Shown here in pieces: positions 30,348 through 40,024 of a DNA stretch of 43,043 nucleotides. The stretch spans positions 1 through 43,043 of the forward strand of contig JAAYQI010000033.1 of NCBI GenBank assembly GCA_012519385.1. Reading direction: 5' to 3'. Origin of the DNA: Candidatus Epulonipiscium sp. (GTDB taxonomy: Bacteria; Bacillota; Clostridia; Lachnospirales; Anaerotignaceae). The notes below the pieces were generated by a model that worked only from the letters and a program-made list of their open reading frames with translations, was not told where the DNA came from and did not search any database. A program made the position numbers and the translations under genes. Within the stretch, counting starts at the first letter, position 1. Every line of letters starts with the position of its first letter.

Positions 30348-31709
30348 TTATTCCATACTCTGCCCCATCTCAGTTACCTCACTGCCTTCTACCAAATCCG
30401 CTGTAGGAGAAAGTATAATACGATCGCCGGCTTTTAGCGTATCATTAAAAATTTCAACTTCCAAATCATTTTCTACACCTGTAGTTACAGGAACACTTTC
30501 TACCTTATTTTGGTCGTTGACACGTAATACCTTTACGCTGTCCTCACCTTCTTGTAACAAACAATCAATGGGTACTACAAATGTATTTTTACTTTGTGCA
30601 ATCATGATTTTTGCCTTTGCATTAATACCAGCAATCAAGCCCTGCTTTTCGCCTTGTATTTCTACTACAGCAGGTATTACTCTTTCACCTGAGCCAGAAG
30701 CCTTTTCTTCTCCAGTAGGAGAAATTCTGACAACGACACCCTCTACGGTTTTTCCTGCTAAAATATCAGCACTAACTGTCGCCTTTTGGCCTACTTTTAC
30801 TTTATCAATATCATACTCGCTTACCAACACCTTCATCTGTAGCTTATCAATATTTTCTACTACAAACATCGGCTTATCATCATCTGTCTCGTTTGCAAAT
30901 CTACCCAGCTTAATATTTACTCTGGTAATTGTGCCGTCAATAGGGCTTTTAATTTGACAATCTGCTAAATCTTGTTTTTTGCGTTCCAGTTCCATTTTTG
31001 CTATGGCAATAGACTTACTTCTGGAAGCACTTGCAGTATTTTTCGCATTTTCTATGCTTTTTAACTCTGCTTGTGTAGCAACCACCTTGCCATCCTTTAC
31101 CGTATAAGAATTTACAACACGCTGTGCTTCCTCGAATTCGCTTTTGGAGTTTTTAAAATCTTCCTCACTTACTGCGCCGATTTTCACCAATTCCTTATTG
31201 CTCTCGTATTTTCTTTTAGCAGAATTCAATGTCTCCAAATCTTTTTCATAGGCAACCTGTCGGTCTTTTAATTTTTCTTCCAAATCAAGGCGAGCCTGCT
31301 CCGCACTCTGATTTTCGTTGCGGCTACTTTCCTTATCTTGTATCATTAAAAGTTCCAAGTCCTGCTCCATTTTCTGAATGTCTTTTAACAAAGATTCCGA
31401 ATCTAGCTGTGCCAATATCTGCCCTTTTTTAACCCTATCTCCCTCCTTCACAAAGAGATTCACTACTTCATAGTGCAAATTAGATACAATTTCCGCACTT
31501 TCTGTGCCCTCCAAAGGGGCCTTTAAAGACAGGGTTCTTTCAATATTCTTTTTTTCTAGGGCATAGGTATTTACCATAGGTCCTGCTGTATTGGCAGCAT
31601 TACCCTGCATTTTCATAAACCCGATGCCTAGTACTCCAGCTAAAACCACTGCTCCTACAATAATTGTTTTCTTCTTTTTGACAAAAAATTCCTTCTTCAT
31701 GTCTCCCAT
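30348..31709 (-). CDS. HlyD/MacA-family membrane fusion (adaptor) protein
   Basis: Adaptor of 453 residues with an N-terminal membrane anchor (about 13-31). Order of domains: lipoyl half (NLHYEVVNLFVKEGDRVKKGQILAQLDSESLL), long alpha-helical coiled coil (about 105-245, rich in E/K/Q), second lipoyl half (CQIKSPIDGTITRVNIKLGRFA), beta-barrel (KVKVGQKATVSADILAGKTVEGVVVRISPTG) and a membrane-proximal domain. In Gram-positives these work with MacB-like permeases without an outer-membrane partner. An in-frame ATG at 31700 is an alternative start with somewhat better spacing. First gene of the three-gene export operon; substrate unknown. Confidence 0.9.
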   Translation of the reverse strand: MGDMKKEFFVKKKKTIIVGAVVLAGVLGIGFMKMQGNAANTAGPMVNTYALEKKNIERTLSLKAPLEGTESAEIVSNLHYEVVNLFVKEGDRVKKGQILAQLDSESLLKDIQKMEQDLELLMIQDKESSRNENQSAEQARLDLEEKLKDRQVAYEKDLETLNSAKRKYESNKELVKIGAVSEEDFKNSKSEFEEAQRVVNSYTVKDGKVVATQAELKSIENAKNTASASRSKSIAIAKMELERKKQDLADCQIKSPIDGTITRVNIKLGRFANETDDDKPMFVVENIDKLQMKVLVSEYDIDKVKVGQKATVSADILAGKTVEGVVVRISPTGEEKASGSGERVIPAVVEIQGEKQGLIAGINAKAKIMIAQSKNTFVVPIDCLLQEGEDSVKVLRVNDQNKVESVPVTTGVENDLEVEIFNDTLKAGDRIILSPTADLVEGSEVTEMGQSME

Positions 31710-31896
31710 CCTATCCTTGTAGTTTTCTATTCATACGACAAAAAAGTCCTTTTGCCTTCACTGTAATCTATTATAAATGATAAATCTTACGACTTTCTGA
31801 ACAGTATCTTTCTATAATTTATCTTTTTTCCATAATTTTACGAAAGGCATCCCTTTGGCACTTTCTTTTTCTCAAAAAATCATCCATTTACAATAA

Positions 31897-31930
31897 CAAA
31901 AAGCACCTTACTCACTTTGGAATAAGGTGC
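31897..31930 (-). terminator. floA terminator
   Basis: GCACCTTA / TAAGGTGC with a 12-nt loop; on the minus strand followed by TTTTTGTT. It lies 20 bp after the floA stop. Confidence 0.88.
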
Positions 31931-31950
31931 CTGATATGTTTCATTAAGGT

Positions 31951-32970
31951 TTATTTTTGTTCAGGATTTCCTTTTCCTTTTTGGAAAAGCTTACTCAAAT
32001 CCGTATTTCCCACATTATTTCTCATAGTTGTATCTGCTTGCACGTTTTGAATTTTATAATAATCCATCACACCTAAGTTTCCACTGCGAAGTGCCTCTGC
32101 CATAGCCAAAGGAATCTGTGCTTCCGCCTCTACTACCTTGGCTTTCATTTGCTCTACTTCCGCTCTCATTTCCTGTTCTCTTGCAATAGCTGTTGCACGT
32201 CTTTCTTCCGCTTTGGCTTGAGCAATTTGCTTATCCGCCTCTGCCTGCTGAATCTGTAAATTTGCACCGATATTTCTGCCAATATCTACGTCTGCAATGT
32301 CGATGGATAAAATCTCAAATGCCGTACCACTATCAAGACCCTTACTTAACACGGTTCTGGAGATAGAATCGGGGTTTTCCAACACACTCTTATGGCTTGC
32401 GGAAGAACCAACTGTGGTAACAATACCCTCTCCAACTCTGGCAATAATAGTTTCTTCTCCTGCTCCACCTACCAAACGTGCCAAATTTGCCCTTACTGTT
32501 ACTTTGGCAATTACTTTTACCTCAATACCATCGATAGCAACAGCAGAAATCCAAGGTGTTTCAATAATTTTAGGTGTAACGCTCATTTTTACTGCTTCAA
32601 ACACATTTCGTCCTGCTAAGTCGATTGCTGCCGCTCTTTCAAAAGATAAATCAAGATTCGCCCTATGTGCCGCAATCAAGGCATCCACAACATTATCTAC
32701 ACGTCCTCCCGATAATAAATGGGATTCTAATTGGTTTACATTTACATCCATTCCTGCTTTTTGCGCCTTAATCAAAGGACGGATGATACGGTCTGCACGT
32801 ACTCGTCTTAACCGCATACCAACTAAAGAAAAAATCTTTACCTTTACTCCTGCAGAAACCGCAGAAATCCATAGTCCCAAAGGTACAAAGCTTAAAAATA
32901 TAGAAACTAATACAATAATAAGAAAAAACGTAACGCCTACTGCAAAAAAGTTAAAACCACCATAACCCAT
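31951..32970 (-). CDS. floA: Flotillin-like protein FloA
   Basis: Scaffold protein of membrane microdomains. The 339-residue protein has an N-terminal hairpin-type membrane segment (about 8-40), an SPFH-like central domain ([56 protein letters not shown]) and a long helical region rich in Ala/Glu ([46 protein letters not shown]) typical of FloA oligomerisation. It follows nfeD by about 30 bp, the usual pairing. The nfeD promoter at 33570-33598 should drive both. Confidence 0.95.
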   Translation of the reverse strand: MGYGGFNFFAVGVTFFLIIVLVSIFLSFVPLGLWISAVSAGVKVKIFSLVGMRLRRVRADRIIRPLIKAQKAGMDVNVNQLESHLLSGGRVDNVVDALIAAHRANLDLSFERAAAIDLAGRNVFEAVKMSVTPKIIETPWISAVAIDGIEVKVIAKVTVRANLARLVGGAGEETIIARVGEGIVTTVGSSASHKSVLENPDSISRTVLSKGLDSGTAFEILSIDIADVDIGRNIGANLQIQQAEADKQIAQAKAEERRATAIAREQEMRAEVEQMKAKVVEAEAQIPLAMAEALRSGNLGVMDYYKIQNVQADTTMRNNVGNTDLSKLFQKGKGNPEQK

Positions 32971-33003
32971 TTCTTTTCCTCCTTCTTATCTGCCACCTTC
33001 GGC

Positions 33004-33474
33004 TTACAATACAATTTCTTGCACAACAACATTTTTTCCACGTATTTCTATAATACGAATGGGTTTATTCTTTTCAATATATTCACCCTTAGAAAAAACA
33101 TCAATCTGCCGCCCTTCAAATTCCCCTTTTCCATAAGGCTTTAACGGTGTAATGGTCACACCTTCTTTGCCTTCCAAGTCTTTCAAAGAACTCTCATCAA
33201 AATCCTGTGTATCTAGTTTTTCTGTCAAAACAAACTTATTATACACATTTTTTGTACGCAATACTTGAATAATAATGACAAACAGTAAAATCAAACCTCC
33301 GACTGCCATCAAAAACATTGCCGTACCGTACTCAAAGGCAACCAGCAATGTTGTTGCTACCAGCCCCGCTGCACCTAAAATGCCAAACACTCCAAACCCA
33401 GGAATCAGCATTTCCACCACTACCAAAACCAAGCCTATAATCGCTAATATCACAATCCAAGGTAACATTTCCAC
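33004..33474 (-). CDS. NfeD-family membrane protein, partner of FloA
   Basis: Short NfeD protein of 156 residues without the ClpP-like protease domain of long forms. Three membrane segments at about 4-25, 28-47 and 53-72, then a soluble OB-fold domain (GKEGVTITPLKPYGKGEFEGRQIDVFSKGEYIEKNKPIRIIEIRGKNVVVQ). It is consistently paired with flotillins and thought to aid their function. Start ATG has AAGGGGGTG upstream. First gene of nfeD-floA. Confidence 0.93.
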   Translation of the reverse strand: MEMLPWIVILAIIGLVLVVVEMLIPGFGVFGILGAAGLVATTLLVAFEYGTAMFLMAVGGLILLFVIIIQVLRTKNVYNKFVLTEKLDTQDFDESSLKDLEGKEGVTITPLKPYGKGEFEGRQIDVFSKGEYIEKNKPIRIIEIRGKNVVVQEIVL

Positions 33475-33520
33475 ACCCCCTTAAAAAAATATACCTTGAT
33501 ACCAGCAAAATTACTCTTTA

Positions 33521-33561
33521 AAAGTGCAAAGTATCACTATCTTTCATAGTTTCTGCACTTT
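33521..33561 (-). other. Inverted repeat in the nfeD leader
   Basis: AAAGTGCA / TGCACTTT ends with an inner CTAT / ATAG stem. It starts within a few nt of the transcription start predicted from the nfeD promoter, so it would form a hairpin at the mRNA 5' end. Confidence 0.4.
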
Positions 33562-33569
33562 CTATTATT

Positions 33570-33598
33570 ATGATACCATAACCCCAACTTTGCCTCAA
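33570..33598 (-). promoter_or_regulatory. nfeD-floA promoter
   Basis: Minus strand TTGAGG, 17 bp, then TGG-TATCAT (extended -10). Confidence 0.6.
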
Positions 33599-33681
33599 GT
33601 TTTTTTGTTAAATTTCTCACAATTTAATAAAAATGTAAAATTAAAATGACAACCTCCGACCTATTTTATCATAGCCCATAG

Positions 33682-33721
33682 CGAACGTAGGTTTGAATTT
33701 TATGGTAAGCTGTGGTATACT
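33682..33721 (+). promoter_or_regulatory. lexA promoter with LexA (SOS) box
   Basis: TTGAAT at 33693-33698, 17 bp, TATACT at 33716-33721. The box CGAACGTAGGTTTG at 33682-33695 matches the clostridial SOS pattern (CGAAC-N4-GTTYG) and overlaps the -35, so LexA should repress its own gene. Confidence 0.83.
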
Positions 33722-33749
33722 ATGGCTAAGTATAAACGGAGGTGATAAA

Positions 33750-34364
33750 ATGAAAAAAATATCAAAAAAACAAGACGAAATATTAGAATTTATGAAAAAA
33801 GAAGTCCGTGAAAAAGGCTATCCTCCCTCTGTGCGGGAAATTTGTACGGCTGTAAATTTGAAATCCACCTCAACGGTACATGGCCATTTGTCCCAGCTAG
33901 AAAAAAAAGGATATATCCGTCGTGACCCAAGTAAGCCACGTGCCATAGAAATAATAGATATGCAACAATCTCAAACACCACAAAGAGAACTTGCCTTTGT
34001 TCCCATTATTGGCACAGTAACTGCTGGAACACCTATATTTGCAGAAGAAAATATTACAGATGTGTTCCCCATTCCTGTGGATTATCTCTCCAACAAAGAA
34101 TCCTTCATGCTTAATGTAAAAGGCGATAGCATGATTGAAGCAGGTATCTTTGATAAAGATTTAATATTGGTACAAAAGCAAAATTATGCTCAAAACGGAG
34201 ATATTGTAGTAGCACTGATTGATGATGATTATGCCACAGTAAAAACTTTTTACAAAGAAAAGGAATATATTCGTCTGCAACCGGAAAACTCTTCCTTATC
34301 ACCTATTTTAGTGCGTGATGTGAGAATACTAGGAAAAGTAATTGGTCTTTTCCGAAAAATATAA
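33750..34364 (+). CDS. lexA: LexA repressor
   Basis: SOS repressor of 204 residues that self-cleaves when RecA filaments form. N-terminal winged helix ([53 protein letters not shown], 6-58), cleavage site A92-G93 in TAGTP, catalytic S127 in GDSM and K165 in YATVK. All functional residues are intact. The start is ATG at 33750 behind GGAGGTGA; the earlier in-frame ATG at 33693 lies within the promoter. Controlled by its own SOS box, as is dinB at 11048-11061. nadE follows after 27 bp. Confidence 0.97.
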   Translation: MKKISKKQDEILEFMKKEVREKGYPPSVREICTAVNLKSTSTVHGHLSQLEKKGYIRRDPSKPRAIEIIDMQQSQTPQRELAFVPIIGTVTAGTPIFAEENITDVFPIPVDYLSNKESFMLNVKGDSMIEAGIFDKDLILVQKQNYAQNGDIVVALIDDDYATVKTFYKEKEYIRLQPENSSLSPILVRDVRILGKVIGLFRKI

Positions 34365-34391
34365 AGAACGAAAGAACAGGAGTGAACATAA

Positions 34392-36335
34392 ATGTACGGT
34401 TTTGTCAGAGTCGGTGCCGCAGTGCCAAAGCTGAAAGTATCCGATTGTATCTATAACACCGAAGAAATATTAAAATCTATTGAGGAAGCACAAAAAAAAC
34501 AAATTCAAGTTCTTACCTTTCCCGAGCTTTGCATCACTGCATACACCTGCGGAGATTTATTTTTCCAAACAAGCCTTTTAGAAACAGCCAAAAAATCTCT
34601 GCAAGAAATTGTAGAAAAAACAAAGTCTATTGATATGCTTTTTACCCTTGGGCTTCCTTTGGCACTGGATAATCAAATATTTAATTGTGCTGCTGTGATA
34701 TATAAAGGAACTATATTAGGTATTGTTCCAAAAACACATATTCCTAATTACTGCGAGTTTTATGAAGAACGTTGGTTTGCCGCAGCTGAGGATTTGGTTT
34801 CGGAAGAAATCCTTCTCTGTGGGCAAAAAGTACCCATCGGTTCGGATTTATTATTTCAGTCAGAACAAGTTGCCAACTTAAAAATCGGAGTAGAGCTGTG
34901 CGAAGATTTATGGAACCCCATCCCCCCCAGTTCCTACCAAAGCCTTTATGGTGCAACATTACTGCTAAATCTTTCTGCCAGCAACGAACTAGCCTCCAAG
35001 CATGAGTATCGCAGGGCATTGGTTGCACAGCAATCTTCTCGTACCATTGGGGCATATATTTACGCTTCCGCAGGCATCGGCGAATCCACACAAGACGCAG
35101 TATTTAGTGGCCATAGTATGATTTATGAAAACGGCATTTTATTAAAAGAATCGCAGCGTTTTGCAAGAGAGGGACAAATCATATTTGCTGATGTAGATTT
35201 AGAACTGCTTGCCAACGACCGTAGAAAAAATTCTAGCTTTATGAACCATACCAAACGCTCCGATGCACAGCGTTTTTATCGTGAAATTAAATTCTCCATG
35301 GAAGCAGCAGAAAAAATAGACTCTTTAGAAAGAGTCATCAAAACCAAACCCTTTATACCACAACAAGACGAATCACTGGATGAACGCTGTCATGATATTT
35401 TCCATATTCAGGTAGCAGGTTTAGCCCGCAGAGCAGAGCATACCAATGCGCAATCTTTGGTAATTGGTATATCAGGTGGGTTGGATTCCACATTGGCATT
35501 ACTGGTTGCCGTAAAAGCCTGTGACTTTTTGGGCTGGGAGCGTAACCGTGTGCTAGGCATTACCATGCCGGGCTTTGGCACTACAGACCGTACCTATCAA
35601 AACGCTCTTTCTCTCATGCAATCTCTTGGCATCAGAGTCAAAGAAATTTCCATTAAAGATGCGGCTTTACAGCATTTTAAAGATATTGGACATGACCCAA
35701 GCCTTCACAATGTCACTTACGAAAATACACAAGCAAGAGAACGTACGCAGATTCTTATGGATATTGCCAATCAGGAAAATGGGTTTGTTATCGGCACAGG
35801 CGACCTCTCTGAGCTTGCACTAGGCTGGGCAACCTATAACGGAGACCATATGTCTATGTATGGTGTGAATGCAGGAATCCCTAAAACATTGGTGCGAGTT
35901 CTGGTAAAATGGATTGCGGAATCCGGGGAACTTGAGGCTACCGCAAATGATATTCTGATGGATGTATTGGATACTCCTGTCAGCCCCGAATTGCTCCCTC
36001 CTGACGAGAGCGGAAAAATCAACCAAAAAACTGAAGAAATTGTTGGCCCTTATGAATTGCATGATTTCTTTTTGTATTATGTGGTACGCTTCGGCTTTTC
36101 TCCTGCAAAAATATTATTTTTGGCAGAAACCGCCTTTAAAGGAGAGTATGATAGAGAAACCCTCCTAAAATGGCTGAAAAACTTCTATAGAAGATTTTTT
36201 GCACAGCAGTTTAAACGCTCCTGTCTCCCAGATGGGCCCAAGGTAGGCACCATCAACCTCTCCCCAAGAGGAGATTGGCGTATGCCTACAGATGCCTCCA
36301 ATCGAGTTTGGATGGAAGAAGTAGAAAAATTATAA
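34392..36335 (+). CDS. nadE: Glutamine-dependent NAD+ synthetase
   Basis: Last step of NAD synthesis: amidates deamido-NAD using ammonia released from glutamine. The 647-residue two-domain protein has an N-terminal nitrilase-type glutaminase (1-300) with triad E45 (TFPELCITAY), K114 (PKTHIPNY) and C170 (VELCEDLW), and a C-terminal ATP-pyrophosphatase domain with the PP-loop S361-S366 (ISGGLDSTLA), followed by GTGDLSELALGWATYNGDHMSMYGVN. Full length and intact. It lies 27 bp after lexA and probably shares its transcript, with its own ribosome site AGGAGTG. Confidence 0.96.
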   Translation: MYGFVRVGAAVPKLKVSDCIYNTEEILKSIEEAQKKQIQVLTFPELCITAYTCGDLFFQTSLLETAKKSLQEIVEKTKSIDMLFTLGLPLALDNQIFNCAAVIYKGTILGIVPKTHIPNYCEFYEERWFAAAEDLVSEEILLCGQKVPIGSDLLFQSEQVANLKIGVELCEDLWNPIPPSSYQSLYGATLLLNLSASNELASKHEYRRALVAQQSSRTIGAYIYASAGIGESTQDAVFSGHSMIYENGILLKESQRFAREGQIIFADVDLELLANDRRKNSSFMNHTKRSDAQRFYREIKFSMEAAEKIDSLERVIKTKPFIPQQDESLDERCHDIFHIQVAGLARRAEHTNAQSLVIGISGGLDSTLALLVAVKACDFLGWERNRVLGITMPGFGTTDRTYQNALSLMQSLGIRVKEISIKDAALQHFKDIGHDPSLHNVTYENTQARERTQILMDIANQENGFVIGTGDLSELALGWATYNGDHMSMYGVNAGIPKTLVRVLVKWIAESGELEATANDILMDVLDTPVSPELLPPDESGKINQKTEEIVGPYELHDFFLYYVVRFGFSPAKILFLAETAFKGEYDRETLLKWLKNFYRRFFAQQFKRSCLPDGPKVGTINLSPRGDWRMPTDASNRVWMEEVEKL

Positions 36336-36352
36336 TCCATTTATATTAAATA

Positions 36353-36406
36353 AAAAGCCTATGGTTCTTTGACAATCTTCTGCCAAATTCCATAGGCTTT
36401 TCTTTT
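36353..36406. terminator. Bidirectional terminator between nadE and exoA
   Basis: AAAAGCCTATGG / CCATAGGCTTTT, 12-bp perfect stem, 25-nt loop, T-run on the plus strand (TTTTCTTTT) and AAAAAT/T-run context on the other. Confidence 0.8.
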
Positions 36407-37163
36407 ATTCTAAATCTATCTCCAATGCCACAGGGCAGTGATCAGACCCCATCACATCACTATGTATTTCTGCCTTCTGTAGGGCTTCTTTCAGCCGTTG
36501 GGATACGATATAATAATCTATTCGCCAACCAGCATTTTTCGCTCTAGCTTGAAAACGATAGCTCCACCAAGAATATGCTCCTTCCAAATCGGGGTAAAAA
36601 TAACGGAAGGTATCAATAAAACCACTTTGGAGCAGTACACTGAATTTTCCTCTTTCTTCATCGGTAAATCCTGGGTTTTTACGGTTGGTTTTTGGATTTT
36701 TTAAATCAATTTCTTCATGCGCCACATTTAAGTCACCGCAAATAATGACAGGCTTTACTGCATCCAACTCTTTGATGTAATCTAAAAAATCATCCTCCCA
36801 TTTCATACGATATTCCAACCGTGCGTTTTTGTCCTGAGAGTTTGGAGTATATACCGTAACATGAAAAAAGTTTTCAAACTCCATAGTAATCACACGGCCT
36901 TCTTGGTCATGCTCCTCTATGCCAATGCCGCACACTACCTGCAAAGGTTTCTTTTTGGTAAAAACCGCAACTCCAGAATACCCTTTCTTTTGGGCATAAT
37001 TCCAATATTGGTAGTATCCAGGCAAGTCCAAGTCTATTTGTCCTTCCTGTAATTTTGTTTCCTGTATGGAAAAAATATCAGCGTCCTGTTTTTGGAAATA
37101 ATCCATAAAACCCTTCCCAATAACAGCACGTAAACCGTTCACATTCCATGAAATCAATTTCAT
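36405..37163 (-). CDS. exoA: Exodeoxyribonuclease III (ExoA/XthA family)
   Basis: AP endonuclease and 3'-5' exonuclease of base excision repair. The 252-residue protein has the EEP-family motifs: SWNVNGLRAV (N-terminus), SIQETKLQ (metal Glu), GYSGVAVFTKKKP, GDLNVAHEEIDL (catalytic Asp/Asn), RIDYYIVSQRL and GSDHCPVALEI (catalytic Asp-His). The length is that of B. subtilis ExoA. Single gene, convergent with nadE and divergent from the amidase gene. Confidence 0.96.
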   Translation of the reverse strand: MKLISWNVNGLRAVIGKGFMDYFQKQDADIFSIQETKLQEGQIDLDLPGYYQYWNYAQKKGYSGVAVFTKKKPLQVVCGIGIEEHDQEGRVITMEFENFFHVTVYTPNSQDKNARLEYRMKWEDDFLDYIKELDAVKPVIICGDLNVAHEEIDLKNPKTNRKNPGFTDEERGKFSVLLQSGFIDTFRYFYPDLEGAYSWWSYRFQARAKNAGWRIDYYIVSQRLKEALQKAEIHSDVMGSDHCPVALEIDLE

Positions 37164-37314
37164 ATGGGCACCTCACAATTTCTAAGTTTTGCAATAGTAT
37201 ACCATAACTTTCGCAAAGAAGTAAATTTATTTTAGCCTAATACCGTCTTGTGCAAACCCCCTTCTTAGAGTACAATAATTGGATAGCATGACTACCAAAA
37301 GAGGAGGAAGTATA

Positions 37315-38112
37315 ATGAAAATTGGATTGGGACAACTTGACATTATATGGGAAAATAAAGAGAAAAATAAACTATCCTGCTCAAACATGATTGCACAGGC
37401 AAAGCAAGAAGGTGTAGATTTTATTGTATTTCCAGAGATGACTTTAACAGGCTTTTCCATGAACCCTGCCGACTTAGGAGAAACCATGGAGGATTCCCCT
37501 TCCATCGCCTTTTTCCAAGAAGAAGCCAAAAAGCATCAAATCTATATTGCCTTTGGAATCATAATCAAAAATGAAGATAAAGCAGAAAACCATTGCATTA
37601 TTCTCAATGACACAGGTGAGATTATTGCAAATTATGCAAAAATTCATCCATTTTCCTATGGTGCAGAGTCAAAATATTACACAGGCGGCACCACTTTAAC
37701 CTCCTGTGCGGTAAAGGAGCTTATCGTTTCTCCCTTAATCTGTTATGATTTACGGTTCCCTGAAATATTTCAGGCTTGCTCAGAAAATAGCAGTCTGATT
37801 ACGGTAATTGCTAACTGGCCTGCCCCACGCCGTGCCCATTGGATTTCTCTTTTAAAAGCAAGAGCCATTGAAAATCAATGTTATATTGCAGGGGTCAACC
37901 GCTGTGGCGAAGGAGAAGGCTTAACCTATGTGGGAGATAGTATGGTAATTAGCCCTTACGGGGATATTATTTCCACCGTGCAAGATACCCCAGGGCTTAT
38001 TGTAGCAGAATTGGATTTGGAGCTTGTAGAAAAATACCGCAGTGAATTTCCATTAAAAGCAGATAGAAAGCCCTGCCTTTATACGAAATTTTACTGCCCC
38101 CAACATAAATAA
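37315..38112 (+). CDS. Carbon-nitrogen hydrolase (nitrilase superfamily, omega-amidase-like)
   Basis: Cytoplasmic amidase of 265 residues with the Glu-Lys-Cys triad: E41 (FPEMTLTGF), K109 (YAKIHPFSYGAE) and C143 (LICYDLRFPE). The block KIHPFSYGAE and the ending AELDLELVEKYRSEFPLKADRKP resemble YafV/Nit2-type omega-amidases, which hydrolyse alpha-ketoglutaramate or alpha-ketosuccinamate, so that is the best guess. The start is ATG at 37315, 7 nt after GAGGAGG; the longer reading from 37279 has no site. A bidirectional terminator follows. Confidence 0.88.
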   Translation: MKIGLGQLDIIWENKEKNKLSCSNMIAQAKQEGVDFIVFPEMTLTGFSMNPADLGETMEDSPSIAFFQEEAKKHQIYIAFGIIIKNEDKAENHCIILNDTGEIIANYAKIHPFSYGAESKYYTGGTTLTSCAVKELIVSPLICYDLRFPEIFQACSENSSLITVIANWPAPRRAHWISLLKARAIENQCYIAGVNRCGEGEGLTYVGDSMVISPYGDIISTVQDTPGLIVAELDLELVEKYRSEFPLKADRKPCLYTKFYCPQHK

Positions 38113-38113
38113 T

Positions 38114-38152
38114 AAAAAAGTACTCGAGGATTTGTTTTCGAGTACTTTTTTT
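38114..38152. terminator. Bidirectional terminator between the amidase and helicase genes
   Basis: AAAAGTACTCGA / TCGAGTACTTTT stem, T-run on the plus strand and A/T-run for the minus-strand helicase gene. Confidence 0.92.
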
Positions 38153-38176
38153 GTTCGCATAATAATAAATTACGCT

Positions 38177-40024
38177 CTATTTCAATCCTAACTCTCGTAA
38201 AAATCTGGAACGAGTGGCAGGGTTATCATATCTTGTTTTTATCTCTGATAAATAAAGCCTTTGCCTTGCTCTTGTTGCCGCCACATAAAATAACCTGCGT
38301 TCTTCTTCAATCCCTTGCGGTGTGTCGCTTTTTTCATGGGGTACCACTCCTTCAATCAAACTGGGTAAAAAAACCGCATCAAACTCCAACCCTTTTGCAG
38401 AGTGCATGGTGGTAAGCACTACACCATTTATGTTGTGATACTCATTTCTTTTTTCTCTGCTTTCTTCCATATCTCCCATTTTTTGCATCATGTCAATAAA
38501 TTCCTCGATGGTTTCTGTCTGTTTTGCCGCCTCTGTAATTTCATCGGCAATTTCCAAAAGCCCCGCTAAAGATGCCTTCCGATAGGCACAATAATCTGCC
38601 AAATACCTGTCATATCCTATCACTTTGCGGATAAAAATAATTCCCTCATGCGCTTTCATCTGCCGTAGCTTGCAGATATCCATCTGTAGCTTTGTTAAAG
38701 TATCCTCCTGCCAGCTCACCATGCTACTACAGCAAAAAAAACTCCGCAATAAAGGATACGGCATTTTAGATGCTTCTTGTATAAATTCCTTAGAGATGTA
38801 GCGAGTGGGTTTATTGATAATTCTTTTTACTGCTTCGTCATCTTCTTCATTCCTAGCCAAAATAAGATAAGCTATGATATCCTGCGCAATCCAATGGCGA
38901 TAAATATTAATGGCCTTATCCTTCATGGTATAGGGTATGCCTTTTCTTTGTAAAATACGAGCATATAAACTTCCCTGCAAATTGGTTCTATATATAATGG
39001 CTATTTGAGGAAAGGCAATTCCTTCTGCTCTTAATAATTCAATCTTTTTTGCAATGGCTTCTGCTTCCGAGGTAGCATCTTTTTGTGTAAAAAAACGTAT
39101 CTTTTGACCTTCATAGCCAATGCCTTTCATATGTTTGGGAAATCTTTTTTGATTTGTCCGTATAATTTTTTCCGCCAAGCGTATAATTTTTTCTGCCGAA
39201 CGATAATTGGTATGTAATATCACCTTTTTGGTTTGAGGAAAATCCTTGGAAAAATCCAACATAAAGTCGGGTCTGGCGCCTCTAAAGCAATAAATACTCT
39301 GGTCATCATCCCCCACTACAAATAAGTTTTCCTGCTCCTTTACTAAAAGCCTAAGGCATTCGTACTGTGCCTTATTGATATCTTGAAATTCATCCACCAA
39401 AATATGCTGATATTTTTCCTGCCAGTACTTCCGCAGGTTTTCGTCCTCCAAAAGCAATTCATAGCACTGCACAAGCATATCATCAAAATCCAGCTTATTA
39501 TGCCGATTTTTATATAGCTCCATTTTTTGATATACTTTTTGAAATTCTTCCTTGGGCAAATGCTTTGGTTCATACTGCTTGATAGAAATTAGCTCATTTT
39601 TCATCAAAGAAACTTCAGCCAAAAAGGAACGGATGTATTCCTCCTGGTCGTTAGTTTCGATGTCCAAATCCTGCAATATTGCTTTTAGCGCATTCCACTT
39701 TTCTTCTTCTTGAATAATTTGCTCCACATCATACCCATAAGCAGAACGTAGTATCAAAAAAAATATACTGTGGAAAGTACCAAACTTTACCCGTTCTCCT
39801 TCTGCAACTCCTAAGTCCAAAAAACGCCTTTTCATCTGCTGTGCCGCCGCTTTTGTAAAGGTAATGACCAATATTTCTCGTGGGTTGACGTGTTCTTTTT
39901 CTATTAAACGTTTCACTCTATGAATGATAACAGTGGTTTTTCCGCTACCAGGCCCTGCCAATACCAACATAGGGCCATTGCTGTGAGAAATTGCTGCTTT
40001 CTGCTCAGGGTTAAATTCTTGCAT
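38177..40024 (-). CDS. UvrD/PcrA-like superfamily 1 DNA helicase, short form
   Basis: ATP-dependent 3'-5' helicase of 615 residues, about 100 shorter than classical PcrA (about 720-740). Helicase motifs: Walker A LAGPGSGKTT (17-26), LVITFTKAAAQQMKRR (Ia), LVDEFQDIN (II), VGDDDQSIYCFRGA (III), LHTNYRSAEKII (IV), VVLTTMHSAKGLEFDAVFLP (V) and EERRLFYVAATRARQRLYLS (VI). The protein ends shortly after motif VI (RSRFLRELGL), so it lacks the PcrA C-terminal tail that binds RNA polymerase. A housekeeping PcrA probably exists elsewhere; this is likely an accessory repair helicase. ATG at 40024 follows AGGAAA, a weak site. Confidence 0.9.
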   Translation of the reverse strand: MQEFNPEQKAAISHSNGPMLVLAGPGSGKTTVIIHRVKRLIEKEHVNPREILVITFTKAAAQQMKRRFLDLGVAEGERVKFGTFHSIFFLILRSAYGYDVEQIIQEEEKWNALKAILQDLDIETNDQEEYIRSFLAEVSLMKNELISIKQYEPKHLPKEEFQKVYQKMELYKNRHNKLDFDDMLVQCYELLLEDENLRKYWQEKYQHILVDEFQDINKAQYECLRLLVKEQENLFVVGDDDQSIYCFRGARPDFMLDFSKDFPQTKKVILHTNYRSAEKIIRLAEKIIRTNQKRFPKHMKGIGYEGQKIRFFTQKDATSEAEAIAKKIELLRAEGIAFPQIAIIYRTNLQGSLYARILQRKGIPYTMKDKAINIYRHWIAQDIIAYLILARNEEDDEAVKRIINKPTRYISKEFIQEASKMPYPLLRSFFCCSSMVSWQEDTLTKLQMDICKLRQMKAHEGIIFIRKVIGYDRYLADYCAYRKASLAGLLEIADEITEAAKQTETIEEFIDMMQKMGDMEESREKRNEYHNINGVVLTTMHSAKGLEFDAVFLPSLIEGVVPHEKSDTPQGIEEERRLFYVAATRARQRLYLSEIKTRYDNPATRSRFLRELGLK

